From: Geobacter sp.
GTDB taxonomy: Bacteria > Desulfobacterota > Desulfuromonadia > Geobacterales > Pseudopelobacteraceae
DNA length: 64,000 nt
Direction: 5' to 3'
Assembly (NCBI GenBank): GCA_009885845.1
Contig: VFJW01000001.1
Location: forward strand, 1 to 64,000
Positions 37,174 through 46,692 of this stretch are shown one piece after another. The position numbers and the translations under genes were made by a program. Positions within the stretch are counted from its first letter, which is position 1, and each line of letters starts with the position of its first letter. Under the pieces are notes generated by a model. That model had not been told where the DNA came from, made no database searches, and saw only the letters and a program-made list of their open reading frames with translations.

Positions 37174-38064
37174 ATGAATAATAATAAGTTTACATCAGGT
37201 TTTGTTTCAATTATCGGTCGCCCGAATGTTGGTAAATCAACGCTCCTGAACAGCATAATCGGAGAGAAGATTGTCATTACTTCGGATAAACCTCAAACGA
37301 CACGCAACAGGATCCAGGGAATTCACAACATACCCGGTGGCCAGATAGTTTTCATAGATACCCCCGGTATCCACAGCGGTCGCTCACGTCTTAACAAAAG
37401 CATGGTTGATGTGGCACGTTCAGCTATCAGCGGGGTCGATCTTCTGATGCTTGTCGTAGAAGCGACGACTGCCGCCGACCCTGCCTTTGTCCAGGATGTC
37501 CTCAGCAAAGTAAAGATTCCGGTAGTTCTGGTTATCAACAAAATTGATCTGCTTTCTGACAAGAATCAGGTGCTGAAAAAAATGGCTGATTGGGCTGCAC
37601 TCTATCCGTTCAGAGAAATCGTACCGGTTTCAGCCGGTCGCAATGACGGGGTTGAGCAGCTTGTTACAATAGTCAGCGGGTATCTCCCTGAAGGCCCGGC
37701 ACTGTTCCCGGATGATATTCTGACTGATATGCCGGAAAAATTTATTGTTGCTGAGATGATCCGCGAAAAGGTTTTTCGTTTGACTCATGATGAAATCCCC
37801 TATTCGACAGCGGTTGTGGTGGAGAGTTTTATCGAAAGAGAAAACGGCGTAATCGCCATCTCGGCGGCAATTATGTTGGAGAGGGCCACTCAGAAAGGCA
37901 TTATAATCGGCTCGAAGGGTGAAATGCTGAAAAAGATCGGCAGTCAGGCACGGCAGGATATCGAACGCTTGCTTGACACCAGAATATTTCTGGAGCTGTT
38001 CGTCAAGGTAGTTGAAAACTGGAGCGAACGACCCTCAAAACTTAGAGAACTGGGATACGAATAG
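37174..38064 (+). CDS. era: GTPase Era
   Basis: The ATG at 37174 gives 296 residues; AAGGAG lies 14 nt before it, and the GTG at 37159 overlaps that site. The G domain has GRPNVGKST, the effector-region Thr pair in PQTTRN, DTPG and NKID. The C-terminal KH domain carries the [11 protein letters not shown] motif. Era binds 16S rRNA in 30S maturation. A terminator follows, before a toxin-antitoxin pair that separates era from der. Confidence 0.96.
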   Translation: MNNNKFTSGFVSIIGRPNVGKSTLLNSIIGEKIVITSDKPQTTRNRIQGIHNIPGGQIVFIDTPGIHSGRSRLNKSMVDVARSAISGVDLLMLVVEATTAADPAFVQDVLSKVKIPVVLVINKIDLLSDKNQVLKKMADWAALYPFREIVPVSAGRNDGVEQLVTIVSGYLPEGPALFPDDILTDMPEKFIVAEMIREKVFRLTHDEIPYSTAVVVESFIERENGVIAISAAIMLERATQKGIIIGSKGEMLKKIGSQARQDIERLLDTRIFLELFVKVVENWSERPSKLRELGYE

Positions 38065-38089
38065 AGTCGGCAATCAATTGGTTGAAAAT

Positions 38090-38129
38090 GCCGCTAAACT
38101 GGAAAGAGTTCCGGGTTAGCGGCTTTTTT
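38090..38129 (+). terminator. Terminator after era
   Basis: GCCGCTAA (38090-38097) pairs with TTAGCGGC (38116-38123), directly followed by six T. It should end the miaB-glnS-era transcript. Confidence 0.85.
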
Positions 38130-38197
38130 ATTATCATTGACAAATGTAAAACAGTTCGCAGAGAATGCCGAATCCTGATACAAGAGGATTTGCATAG

Positions 38198-38344
38198 CAT
38201 ACATATTCCAAACAAGGTGACGCCAATTACTTTTACAGCCTACCAAAGCCAAATCTTCGCTTGGCAACTTATCTGATGATCCCTCATGATGAGATTAATG
38301 AGGGGCGGCGGTTGGTTGATTTTGAGAGATTTATGAAAGCATAG
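38198..38344 (+). pseudogene. Possible C-terminal remnant of an unidentified gene
   Basis: A 48-codon frame runs from a stop at 38195 to TAG at 38342. It has no start near its 5' end and no ribosome site, yet its composition looks coding (with LPKPNLRLATYL and EGRRLVDFERFMKA). It lies between the era terminator and vapB, where insertion or loss of genes is likely. I do not recognise the family. It could be chance. Confidence 0.25.
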
Positions 38345-38405
38345 GTAAATTTTCTAGCAAATTTTCATTGCTAAATATTTCTTTGACCATAATGCATACA
38401 TCATA

Positions 38406-38429
38406 TATCATACCTTTGGAGGTGTGATA
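38406..38429 (+). promoter_or_regulatory. Inverted repeat over the vapB ribosome site
   Basis: TATCATACC (38406-38414) and GGTGTGATA (38421-38429) form a 9-bp inverted repeat with one mismatch around TTTGGA, overlapping the GGAGG site and reaching the vapB start codon. It could be an operator for the RHH antitoxin or an RNA hairpin. Confidence 0.4.
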
Positions 38430-38653
38430 TGAAGCGGACTACAATTTTTGCCGATGATAGCCTGCTTGACGAGGTTAAATACTTGGCAAAAACAAAGAAA
38501 ATCAGTGTTGCGACTGTTGTTAGAGAAGCTCTCGTAAGCTATCTGGCGGCGAATAAACCGGAACGGACTACGGACTTGGCATTCATCGCCATTGGCCAAA
38601 GCGGAGAATCGGATATTGCAGAACGCCACGAGGAACTGTTGTGGCAAAAATAG
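38429..38653 (+). CDS. vapB: RHH-type antitoxin of a VapBC pair
   Basis: This 74-residue protein has the ribbon-helix-helix start MKRTTIFADDSLLDEVKYLA followed by a second helix (ISVATVVREALVSYLA) and an acidic C-terminus for toxin binding. GGAGGTG precedes the ATG. It overlaps the toxin gene by 13 nt. As usual for antitoxins it should neutralise the PIN toxin and repress the operon, perhaps through the inverted repeat over its own ribosome site. Confidence 0.85.
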   Translation: MKRTTIFADDSLLDEVKYLAKTKKISVATVVREALVSYLAANKPERTTDLAFIAIGQSGESDIAERHEELLWQK

Positions 38654-39078
38654 TTTCGATTGCTCCGATATTGGTTGATACCGGTATAATCTACGCATTA
38701 GCTGACCGTTCCGACTCCTGGCATGTTCGCGCCCGCACCTTTGTTGAAACCTTCAAGGGGGCGCTGGTTATCCCTTCCATGGTTATTCCCGAAGCATGCT
38801 ATCTTCTGCAGACGCATCTGTCGCCTCTGGCGGAAACCGCTTTTGTCAAATCAATTATCAACCGGGCATTGAGGCTTGAGCACGTTGATGAGGAAGATTT
38901 AAGCCGTGCGGTTGAGTTAATGGATGCATATCCTGATCTCAAGATCGGCCTGGTGGATGCTTCGGTTGTCGCAGTGGCGGAGCGCCTTAATATCTCAGCG
39001 ATAATGACCACTGATCGTCGCCATTTCTCAGTTATACGCCCTAAAAATTGTGCGGCATTTACTTTGCTGCCGGAATAG
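38641..39078 (+). CDS. vapC: PIN-domain ribonuclease toxin
   Basis: This 145-residue protein starts at GTG 38641 after GAGGA, within the end of vapB. The PIN acidic residues are visible: Asp in ILVDTGIIYAL, Glu in VIPEACYLL, Asp in LVDASVVAVAERL, and the late TTDRRHF with Asp. VapC-type toxins cut specific RNAs, often tRNA-fMet or rRNA loops. The pair is intact, unlike the PIN fragment at 16.1 kb. It lies between era and der. Confidence 0.88.
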   Translation: MAKIVSIAPILVDTGIIYALADRSDSWHVRARTFVETFKGALVIPSMVIPEACYLLQTHLSPLAETAFVKSIINRALRLEHVDEEDLSRAVELMDAYPDLKIGLVDASVVAVAERLNISAIMTTDRRHFSVIRPKNCAAFTLLPE

Positions 39079-39090
39079 TCAGGAACCTTT

Positions 39091-40446
39091 ATGAAACCTT
39101 TAGTAGCCATTGTCGGCCGCCCTAATGTGGGCAAATCAACTCTTTTCAACCGCCTGCTCGGTCATCGTCGCGCTATTGTCGACGATACTCCCGGAGTTAC
39201 TCGTGACCGTAACTATGCAAATATTACCCGGTTTGATAAACCGTTCATCCTTATCGATACCGGCGGATTTGAACCGGTAACCGAAAACCTTCTGCTGCAG
39301 CAGATGCGTGAACAATCAAAACTTGCCATTGAAGAAGCGGACGTCATCATATTTATGATGGATGCCAGAAGCGGCCTGACTCCGGCGGACATTGAGGTCG
39401 CCGGGATGCTGCGCCGCGTCAAAAAGCCGGTTTTTTTCGTGGTTAATAAAGTCGATGGCGAAAAACTGGAGAATGATTCAGCTGAATTCTATTCCCTCGG
39501 AATTGGAGAGTTATACACCATTTCGGCTGAACACAATCGCGGTGTCATCGACCTCGTTGAAAATATTCTTGAGGTTTTCCCGCCGGTTGATATCTCCGAG
39601 CCTGAAGAGAATATCACCCGGATCGCCGTGGTGGGGCGACCAAACGTCGGCAAGTCATCACTGGTCAACCGACTGCTGGGCTTTGATCGGGTCGTCGCTA
39701 ATCCTACCGCAGGGACAACCCGTGATTCAGTTGACACTCCCTTTACCTGCAACAAAAAACCTTATGTGCTGATTGATACGGCCGGCATTCGTCGTAAGGG
39801 GAAAACAACCGAGAAACTTGAAAAATACAGTGTCTGTGATGCTCTGCGCAGTATAGAACGGGCTGATGTTGTGCTGATGGTTATTAACGCAGAGGAAGGG
39901 GTGACTGAACAGGACGAACGTATTGCCGGTTATATTCATGAGGCCGGCAAAGGATGTGTCTTTGTTATCAATAAATGGGATTTACTTGAAAAGGATAATG
40001 CCACCCTCGGAATTTATATTGCCAAAATCAGGGATGGTTTTAAATATCTGGCATACGCACCGATTGTATGTGTTTCAGCCAAAACCGGTCAGCGGTCTGG
40101 CAAGATTATTACTACCGTTGATGAAGTTATGGGTCAATTCTGCCGCCGCGTCACAACATCAGAGCTGGTGCATGTATTTACCGATGCCATTGAATCGCAT
40201 CACGCCCCTTTATCACACGGTCGAAGAGTTAAATTCTACTTTGCCACCCAGGTTGCGACCCGTCCGCCATCTTTTGTTATTTTCACCAATCAGCCTGAAA
40301 ACATTCACTATTCCTATGAACGATATCTTATTAATAAATTCCGCGAAGCATTCGGTTTTGACGGCGTTCCATTGAGACTGATGTTCCGGGGTAGAGATAA
40401 AACAGATACATCGCGCGGTAAGGGCGGTACAGAGCGGAACACATAG
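39091..40446 (+). CDS. der: GTPase Der (EngA)
   Basis: This 451-residue protein has two tandem G domains, each with GRPNVGKS (near residues 9 and 183), DTxG (DTGGFE; DTAGIR) and NKxD (NKVD; NKWD). A KH-like domain completes it (about 355-440). Der is needed for 50S subunit assembly. The ribosome site is CAGGA. It is 12 nt after vapC, so it may be read through from the toxin operon since the era terminator lies upstream of both. Confidence 0.96.
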   Translation: MKPLVAIVGRPNVGKSTLFNRLLGHRRAIVDDTPGVTRDRNYANITRFDKPFILIDTGGFEPVTENLLLQQMREQSKLAIEEADVIIFMMDARSGLTPADIEVAGMLRRVKKPVFFVVNKVDGEKLENDSAEFYSLGIGELYTISAEHNRGVIDLVENILEVFPPVDISEPEENITRIAVVGRPNVGKSSLVNRLLGFDRVVANPTAGTTRDSVDTPFTCNKKPYVLIDTAGIRRKGKTTEKLEKYSVCDALRSIERADVVLMVINAEEGVTEQDERIAGYIHEAGKGCVFVINKWDLLEKDNATLGIYIAKIRDGFKYLAYAPIVCVSAKTGQRSGKIITTVDEVMGQFCRRVTTSELVHVFTDAIESHHAPLSHGRRVKFYFATQVATRPPSFVIFTNQPENIHYSYERYLINKFREAFGFDGVPLRLMFRGRDKTDTSRGKGGTERNT

Positions 40447-40537
40447 CAGCAAAACCCTATAAAGGCTTTACTTGAGTCCATCGTTACGATATATTCTGCA
40501 GGTTTTTAACCTCTTCTCTGACGTTGGATTATAACAA

Positions 40538-42208
40538 ATGAGCCTGGTAGGTACCCTCGAAGAGCTTGGACTTGGCGAGATATTTCAGATCGTCAGTCTC
40601 AGCAGAAAAACCGGCGTTCTTTCCCTTAGCAGCAGGGACAGAAATGGCTCGGTTTTTTTTCGTCATGGCCAGGTTATCAGAGCCACTTCAAGCACCTATA
40701 AACAAAGCCTGGGGGAGGTACTGATTCAAAAAGGGGTCATTGATCTACATATGCTGCGCAAGGCTCTTGCTTTGCAGCATGAATATAAATTTTGTGAGCG
40801 CCTTGGGGTTATTCTTGTGAAGAATTTTGGTGTTTCTCAAGAGGTAATTGAAGAAGTAGTTCGGGAACAGATTGAAAATGTAGTTTTTTCGCTGTTTTCC
40901 TGGACAGAAGGTACATTTAATTTTCATGCCCAGAGCTCGATTGAAGCGGTTGATGGCACAAAGATGGATCCACGGCAGTTTATGCTTGACCAGGGACTGA
41001 ACCCTCAGTTTCTCGCCATGGAGGGCAGCAGGCTTCTTGATGAAACACGTCATTCAACTGAAATAGGTGTAGCTGGCGATGACTCGTTCAACGATTCTGC
41101 TGAATTTGATATTGACTTGACAAATGGTTTAAATACTCCGGTTTCGTACCCACGAGTGACTCAGAACACGGTGGTTATTGTTGATGATGACGGCCCGACT
41201 TTACAGGCTATCGCCGATGGACTAAGGGAAAGCGGGCTTGTTGTTCATGCCATGACACGCAGTGAAGATACGCTGATCAAGGTAGACTTGCTACGCAGAG
41301 GCGATGAAAACCCATTGGTTCTCGTTGATCTGATAATGCCGAAAATGGACGGATCCGGCGTACTGGGCGGCATAGAATTACTGGAGCTTCTGCATAACAA
41401 TTTCAAAGATCTGCAACTGATAGTCATGACCGATTATCAGCACGCGGATGCTGAGAACAAAGTCCATGAACGCGGCTATCCTTTTATCACGAAACCCCGG
41501 CGCGTTGAAATTACCACTCCTGATATCATGAAAAATTTTCTTTCGAGGATTATTCATGATATCCATCACTACTCTGACGCCATCACTGCCGGCAAAAAAC
41601 CACTGCGATTCAATCTTGGTGACGAACTGAGAATTGAAATGGGTGATGATGATGACATGCCGCATGCCGTTAAATCACCTCAATCGACCGGCGGTTTTTC
41701 TCTGTTGCGCGGTATGCTCGAGGAACTGAATAATCCGGATCTGCAGGGTGGGGTGCTTCTTCTGGTTCTTCGTTTTGCGTCAGAATTTTTAAACAGGGCA
41801 ATAGTTTTTACTATCAATGACCGGATCATTTCCGGATTTGGACAATTCGGCATCATCGGCGGAACAACCAACGGAAATGAAAGAGTACGGGCAATACAAT
41901 TTTCCCAAGACTCCGGTTCAATGTTTGACGAGCCATTTCGTTCCTGCCAGCCGCATACGTTCTCACCAATCCCCACACCGATAGATTCCTATGTGTTCGA
42001 CCAATTGGGCGGCGGGTTGCCTTCAGAGGTTTATATCGGGCCGTTAATCAGTCAATCTCGGGTTATCGGATTTCTTTATGGGGACAACCTTCCGGAAAAT
42101 AAACCGATTGGCAACATTGAACCTCTGGATATTTTCCTGTCACAGGCAGGAATTTCGATTGAAAAATCTTTACTGGAACGACAGCTAAACGAGAGGGGAA
42201 CCCCGTGA
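40538..42208 (+). CDS. DUF4388-receiver-GAF-like regulator, first gene of the chemosensory operon
   Basis: This 556-residue protein has an N-terminal DUF4388 (PATAN-like) domain (about 1-95, with GTLEELGLGEIFQIVSLS and GVLSL), a linker, a receiver-like domain (about 205-330, with VVIVDDDG and LVDLIMPKMDG, including an insert), and a C-terminal GAF-like region (about 385-550). PATAN domains are typical of complex regulators in delta-proteobacteria. Its stop overlaps the next start (GTGA). It probably receives phosphate from the CheA of this operon; its output is unknown. Confidence 0.85.
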   Translation: MSLVGTLEELGLGEIFQIVSLSRKTGVLSLSSRDRNGSVFFRHGQVIRATSSTYKQSLGEVLIQKGVIDLHMLRKALALQHEYKFCERLGVILVKNFGVSQEVIEEVVREQIENVVFSLFSWTEGTFNFHAQSSIEAVDGTKMDPRQFMLDQGLNPQFLAMEGSRLLDETRHSTEIGVAGDDSFNDSAEFDIDLTNGLNTPVSYPRVTQNTVVIVDDDGPTLQAIADGLRESGLVVHAMTRSEDTLIKVDLLRRGDENPLVLVDLIMPKMDGSGVLGGIELLELLHNNFKDLQLIVMTDYQHADAENKVHERGYPFITKPRRVEITTPDIMKNFLSRIIHDIHHYSDAITAGKKPLRFNLGDELRIEMGDDDDMPHAVKSPQSTGGFSLLRGMLEELNNPDLQGGVLLLVLRFASEFLNRAIVFTINDRIISGFGQFGIIGGTTNGNERVRAIQFSQDSGSMFDEPFRSCQPHTFSPIPTPIDSYVFDQLGGGLPSEVYIGPLISQSRVIGFLYGDNLPENKPIGNIEPLDIFLSQAGISIEKSLLERQLNERGTP

Positions 42209-42585
42209 GCACCAAGACCATTTTAATTGCCGACGATTCACCTACAATGCGCACTATGTTAGTTGCTATCATTGAAGGACTCGGTGACTATAAGACTGTT
42301 GAGGCTTCCAGCGGATTTGAGGCGCTCCGTCTTCTCCCACGCGAACAAGTAGACCTGATTCTGACTGATATAAATATGCCTGATATCAATGGACTCGAAT
42401 TAATCAGTTATCTTCGAACCAATCAGAATTACAAAGATATTCCGATTTTTATTATTTCAACTGAAGGCAGCAAGCAGGATATTGAAAAAGGGAAACTGCT
42501 CGGTGCGGACGAATATGTGGTTAAACCGTTTTCTCCGGAAACTCTCCAACAACTAATCAGCCGTTATTTGATAAAAAAACCCTGA
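42205..42585 (+). CDS. cheY: CheY-like response regulator
   Basis: This 126-residue stand-alone receiver starts at GTG 42205, overlapping the previous stop by 4 nt. It has Asp10-Asp11, acceptor Asp55 (ILTDINMP), a conserved Thr/Ser in IISTEG and Lys in VVKPFSPE. It fits a CheY that would be phosphorylated by the CheA 23 nt downstream. Whether it acts on a flagellar motor, on type IV pili or elsewhere cannot be judged here. Confidence 0.92.
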   Translation: MSTKTILIADDSPTMRTMLVAIIEGLGDYKTVEASSGFEALRLLPREQVDLILTDINMPDINGLELISYLRTNQNYKDIPIFIISTEGSKQDIEKGKLLGADEYVVKPFSPETLQQLISRYLIKKP

Positions 42586-42607
42586 CGGGTGTTTTAGGTA
42601 CAGCACT

Positions 42608-44713
42608 ATGAATGATTCCAACGCCGTACATACTTCAAAGGTCCTTCAGGATTTTCTTGCTGAAGCGGAAGAGATAGTCGAACAACTCAGTTCTGAGTTG
42701 TCTGATCTCTCTGATATGGCTGAAAATGGTGATTATAATCCAGATGTTCTTAACTCCATTTTTCGGGGAGCTCATTCCCTGAAAGGATTAGCCGGGATGT
42801 TCGGATTTCCTGGGGTAGCTGATCTATCACATAACATGGAAAACCTTCTTGACTGGCTGAGGCTCGGGAAATTAGATCTGACCCAGCAACTTATGACTGT
42901 TTTGTTTGAATCTCAGGATCTGTTGAGTTCCCTTATTCAAGCTCTTGCTTCTGGGGAAGAAACAAACATGGAGCTTGAAATTGCTGCATGTGTAATGAGG
43001 ATGAATAACTGTCTTGCCCCGCCTGATAAACAGATCGGTGTGTCTCCTCTTGAAGCTATTGGTCTTCCTGTTCATGTGCGTGATGCCCTTACAGAATATG
43101 AGGAACATCGTCTGAAAGATAATCTGGTCAAAGGAAGATTTATTTTTAATATTTACACATCATTTGATCTTTCAACCTTTGACATTGAATTGTCGGCCGT
43201 CACGGAGATATTGAAAGGGTGCGGGGAAGTTATCAGTACGTTGCCGAGTGTTGGTGTAAATCTTGAGACCAATATCGATTTTGAAATTCTTTTCGGTTCC
43301 AGCTGTTCTCTTGCTGAATTGAAAGATTCCATTGAGAAAGATAACATTATTGTTTCACAGTTCGAATCACATACTGCTTCCGATGGAGTTTTTTCTGAGA
43401 CAGATACACATTATGCCTGCTCAGCAGACCCGGCTGGAAAAACAGATCGTACGTTTGATCTACCATTACCACACCCGGTGACAACAACCCTGCTCTCGCC
43501 AGAGGATGTGGTACAGAGTGCAAAAAGTATGAGCAGGACTGTTCGAGTTGATATTGGCAAACTTGATGAGTTAATGAACATCGTCGGAGAACTCGTACTT
43601 GCCAACTCGATTATTTCCGATGTTGCCATCAAGTTGCGTTACGAAGGTTTTTCACACATAGCAATTGAACTGGGCAAAGCCGCAAAAGGGCTTGAGCGGA
43701 AACTTTCAGATCTCCAGAAAGGGGTTATGGAAATAAGAATGATTCCAGTCGGACAGTTATACGAGAAGATGTCGCGAATTGTCCGAAAGATCTCCCGCGA
43801 GCAGGGAAAACGGGTAGACCTTAAATTTTTTGGTGCTGATACCGAGCTGGATAAATTGATTGTTGAAGATATATCTGATCCGATGATGCATATTATTCGT
43901 AATGCAATCGACCACGGTATCGAGTCACGTGATATACGCACTGCACAGGGGAAAAACGAAAAAGGAACCATCAGGATTTCATCGTACCAAAAAGGAAATC
44001 ACGTTGTTATTGAAATTGAAGATGATGGTGGGGGAATCGATGTCGATAAGGTTAAAAGGAAAGCATTACAAAAAGGGTTAGTGAGCGACATAAGCACCGT
44101 ATCTGATCGTGATGCAATCGATTTTATTTTTCTGCCCGGTTTTTCGACCAACGAAACCGTTAGTGAAATTTCCGGACGAGGCGTTGGAATGGATGTTGTC
44201 AAAAACAACATCTCAGCAGTTTCCGGTATGGTTGATGTAGAAACGCGAAAAGGCGAAGGAAGTCGCTTTATCATAACTCTGCCGATCACGCTGGCTATTA
44301 TCAAAGCCTTGATAATTCGCTGTAGTGATAAAACATATGCTCTGCCAATCACCTCAGTCCTTGAATCGTTTTTAATGACTGAAAAGGGCATTATGACGGT
44401 TGAACGGAGAGAGGTCGTACAACTCCGCGAATCAACGTTACCTCTGCTGAGGCTTGAGAACTATTTTGACATATGTCGCAGTGATGAACCCCCCAAAGAA
44501 TTTTATGTTGTTGTCGTCGGCGTAGCCGAGAAGCGTCTCGGTATTGCGGTCGACACTCTCGTCTGTCAGCAGGATATCGTAATAAAGCCGTTGGGTGAAG
44601 CATTCAAGCAGTTTCGTGGTGTTTCGGGAGCAGCAGACCTTGGTGACCAGCGCACCATTCTTGTTTTGGACGTGAGCGGAATAATTAATGAATCAATGCG
44701 TTCCGGGAGCTGA
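42608..44713 (+). CDS. cheA: Chemosensory histidine kinase CheA
   Basis: This 701-residue protein has an Hpt domain with the phosphorylated His56 (AHSLKGLAG), a middle P2-like domain (about 160-245), a dimerisation domain (about 300-365), a HATPase domain (NAIDHGIE, DDGGGID and GRGVGMD boxes) and a C-terminal CheW-like domain (about 560-695). It controls phosphorylation of CheY and CheB. All functional residues I can see are intact. It is cytoplasmic and would dock to chemoreceptors through CheW, yet no receptor is coded nearby. An ATPase gene follows 5 nt later. Confidence 0.95.
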   Translation: MNDSNAVHTSKVLQDFLAEAEEIVEQLSSELSDLSDMAENGDYNPDVLNSIFRGAHSLKGLAGMFGFPGVADLSHNMENLLDWLRLGKLDLTQQLMTVLFESQDLLSSLIQALASGEETNMELEIAACVMRMNNCLAPPDKQIGVSPLEAIGLPVHVRDALTEYEEHRLKDNLVKGRFIFNIYTSFDLSTFDIELSAVTEILKGCGEVISTLPSVGVNLETNIDFEILFGSSCSLAELKDSIEKDNIIVSQFESHTASDGVFSETDTHYACSADPAGKTDRTFDLPLPHPVTTTLLSPEDVVQSAKSMSRTVRVDIGKLDELMNIVGELVLANSIISDVAIKLRYEGFSHIAIELGKAAKGLERKLSDLQKGVMEIRMIPVGQLYEKMSRIVRKISREQGKRVDLKFFGADTELDKLIVEDISDPMMHIIRNAIDHGIESRDIRTAQGKNEKGTIRISSYQKGNHVVIEIEDDGGGIDVDKVKRKALQKGLVSDISTVSDRDAIDFIFLPGFSTNETVSEISGRGVGMDVVKNNISAVSGMVDVETRKGEGSRFIITLPITLAIIKALIIRCSDKTYALPITSVLESFLMTEKGIMTVERREVVQLRESTLPLLRLENYFDICRSDEPPKEFYVVVVGVAEKRLGIAVDTLVCQQDIVIKPLGEAFKQFRGVSGAADLGDQRTILVLDVSGIINESMRSGS

Positions 44714-44718
44714 CATAT

Positions 44719-45519
44719 ATGTATAAACGCTATTTTGGCTTTACGGAAAAACCGTTTAGTAAAACCCCTGATCCCCGTTTTTTGTATTTGAGTCGCGGAC
44801 ATGAAGAGGCGCTCGCTCGACTGGAGTTTGTTGTAGAAGAGCGTGAACTTGCTGTTTTAACAGGCGAAATAGGCTGCGGCAAAACTACGTTGTCGAGAGC
44901 TCTCATGGATCGTCTCGGCCCAAAATTTCGTTTTTGCTATATTATCAATCCTCGCTTGAATGCGATTGAATTTCTTCGAACTATTGCCAGAATTCTTGAA
45001 GTAGAAGTGCCGGCTGATGCCAAGGATACTCTTATCAATCAGATACATACTGCCGTTTATTCTCTGAATCAACGCGATATATGTCCGGTTTTGGTAATTG
45101 ACGAAGCCCAAATGATAACAGATGCTGAAGTATTTGATGAAATCAGGCTTTTGACTAATTTTCAATTGGATGACCGCAACCTGCTGAGCGTTGTTATCAT
45201 GGGACAACCTGAGTTGCGGCCGATGATGGCTTCCAGCCGGTTCGAACCTCTTCGCCAGAGAATTTCACTTCATTATCACCTGAAACCTTTGTCACTTGAT
45301 GAAATAATGGAATATCTCGATTTTCGGCTTGAGGCGGCCGGTGGGACTTCCGGTCTATTCACTCCGGATGCCGTTCAGCGGATTCATGAACTAAGCGGCG
45401 GCGTTCCGCGAAAAATAAATTCCATGGCAACCAATGCTCTGCTTGTGGCATTCGGAATCGATGCCGCACTAATTGATTCCAGCATCATAAACGAAATTAA
45501 AGATGAATTGATGATGTAG
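44719..45519 (+). CDS. ExeA-like AAA ATPase within the chemosensory operon
   Basis: This 266-residue protein has Walker A GEIGCGKTT (residues 49-57), Walker B VLVIDEAQ and the late RQRISLHYHL segment, as in ExeA/GspA-type ATPases. It opens with the typical YFGFTEKPFSKTPDPRFLY. ExeA proteins use ATP to help build secretin complexes with a peptidoglycan-binding partner. This one lacks the membrane and peptidoglycan-binding part. It lies 5 nt after cheA and 11 nt before a CheW, an unusual place; a role in positioning or remodelling of the array is only inference. Confidence 0.9.
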   Translation: MYKRYFGFTEKPFSKTPDPRFLYLSRGHEEALARLEFVVEERELAVLTGEIGCGKTTLSRALMDRLGPKFRFCYIINPRLNAIEFLRTIARILEVEVPADAKDTLINQIHTAVYSLNQRDICPVLVIDEAQMITDAEVFDEIRLLTNFQLDDRNLLSVVIMGQPELRPMMASSRFEPLRQRISLHYHLKPLSLDEIMEYLDFRLEAAGGTSGLFTPDAVQRIHELSGGVPRKINSMATNALLVAFGIDAALIDSSIINEIKDELMM

Positions 45520-45530
45520 GCGGTACCGAA

Positions 45531-46289
45531 ATGGATCTCGCAAAAATAAGAAAAAAATCATTGCTCATACCGGCTGATCCTGTTGAATACGCTCTGTCAA
45601 CTCCGGAAGCTTTGCCGGAATCAGTACAAAACATGCCTGAAACCGTTTTGTCCGTTACTGCATCATCTCCGGTCGTTTTTTTTCAAAAAGCATTACCTGT
45701 TACTACTGTTGCTTCCAGGGAGATTGTTCCGCTTTCGGAATCGGCAATACATACGGAAATTTTCACACCGCTCGAAGCTATTCTGGCCGCAAGAACTGCC
45801 GCAGGGTGCGATGCTGAGTCATTCATTGCCGATGGTGCCACCAATCTGATGGTTGTTGAATCTTTTCAGGAATTTCTCTGCTTTCGTGTTTCTGATGAAA
45901 TATATGGTATAAACATCACGGATATTAAAGAAATTATCAAGCCGAGAGTGGTAACCGAGGTTCCTCGTGCTCCGGCTTTTGTTATGGGTGTGCTCTCACT
46001 TCGGGGCACAATAATTCCGATCATTGATATGCGGATTCGTCTGGGTTTGGGTCTTGCCGGTTCCGGTGGGAGAGAACGGATTATCGTCATCAGAAACAAT
46101 AATTCTTTCAGCGGCCTGCTGGTTGATGAAGTGATCCAGGTTGTAAAAGTTCAACTGGAGTACGTTGAGGCTGTTCCTACTGTTCTTGATGGCGTTGATC
46201 GTGATTTTATCAGTGGTCTTGGTCGTTCTGACGGGCGGTTAATTATCATTTTGAATCTTGAAAATATTACTGACATTAATCTCTATTAA
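45531..46289 (+). CDS. CheW-domain protein with long N-terminal extension
   Basis: This 252-residue protein has a CheW domain at the C-terminus (about 110-250, with CFRVSDEIYGINI, LRGTIIPIIDMR and GLLVDEV). Residues 1-105 form an unusual Pro- and Ser-rich extension of no known domain, probably flexible. CheW links CheA to receptors. The extension could bind another protein, such as the ATPase coded just before it. It is the first of two CheW in the operon. Confidence 0.9.
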   Translation: MDLAKIRKKSLLIPADPVEYALSTPEALPESVQNMPETVLSVTASSPVVFFQKALPVTTVASREIVPLSESAIHTEIFTPLEAILAARTAAGCDAESFIADGATNLMVVESFQEFLCFRVSDEIYGINITDIKEIIKPRVVTEVPRAPAFVMGVLSLRGTIIPIIDMRIRLGLGLAGSGGRERIIVIRNNNSFSGLLVDEVIQVVKVQLEYVEAVPTVLDGVDRDFISGLGRSDGRLIIILNLENITDINLY

Positions 46290-46301
46290 AAAGGAACCGA
46301 C

Positions 46302-46691
46302 ATGCTTAAAAAGAAAAGAGTTTTAATCGTTGAAGATGAAGAAAGTCTGCTCAAGCTGGAAACAATTCTTCTGACCGTTAAGGGCTTTGAAGTATCTGGA
46401 GCATCTACCGGTAAAATGGCTATCGACAAAATAGGAGAGGAAGATTTTGATCTTGTTTTGCTGGACATCATGCTGCCTGATTTTGATGGTTTTGAAGTAT
46501 GCCGGCTGATCCGTAACAATCCCCGCACAGCAACTGTTCCGATTATAATGCTTACCGGTAAAAAATCGCAGAATGACCATGATAAGGGATTGTTGTGCGG
46601 AGCTGATTCCTACATTGTAAAACCGTTTAAATCTGCCATGATTCTTGATGAGATCAATCGATTACTGGCTCTATCTACGGTCCGTGCGTAG
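46302..46691 (+). CDS. Response regulator, stand-alone receiver
   Basis: This 129-residue protein is a receiver with Glu11-Asp12 (IVEDEE), acceptor Asp55 (LLDIMLPDFDG), Thr in MLTGKK and Lys in IVKPFK. It is closer in style to PhoB-like receivers than to the CheY at the start of the operon. AAAGGA precedes the ATG. It is a second possible phosphate target for CheA. Its end lies 1 nt before the next CheW start. Confidence 0.9.
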   Translation: MLKKKRVLIVEDEESLLKLETILLTVKGFEVSGASTGKMAIDKIGEEDFDLVLLDIMLPDFDGFEVCRLIRNNPRTATVPIIMLTGKKSQNDHDKGLLCGADSYIVKPFKSAMILDEINRLLALSTVRA

Positions 46692-46692
46692 C

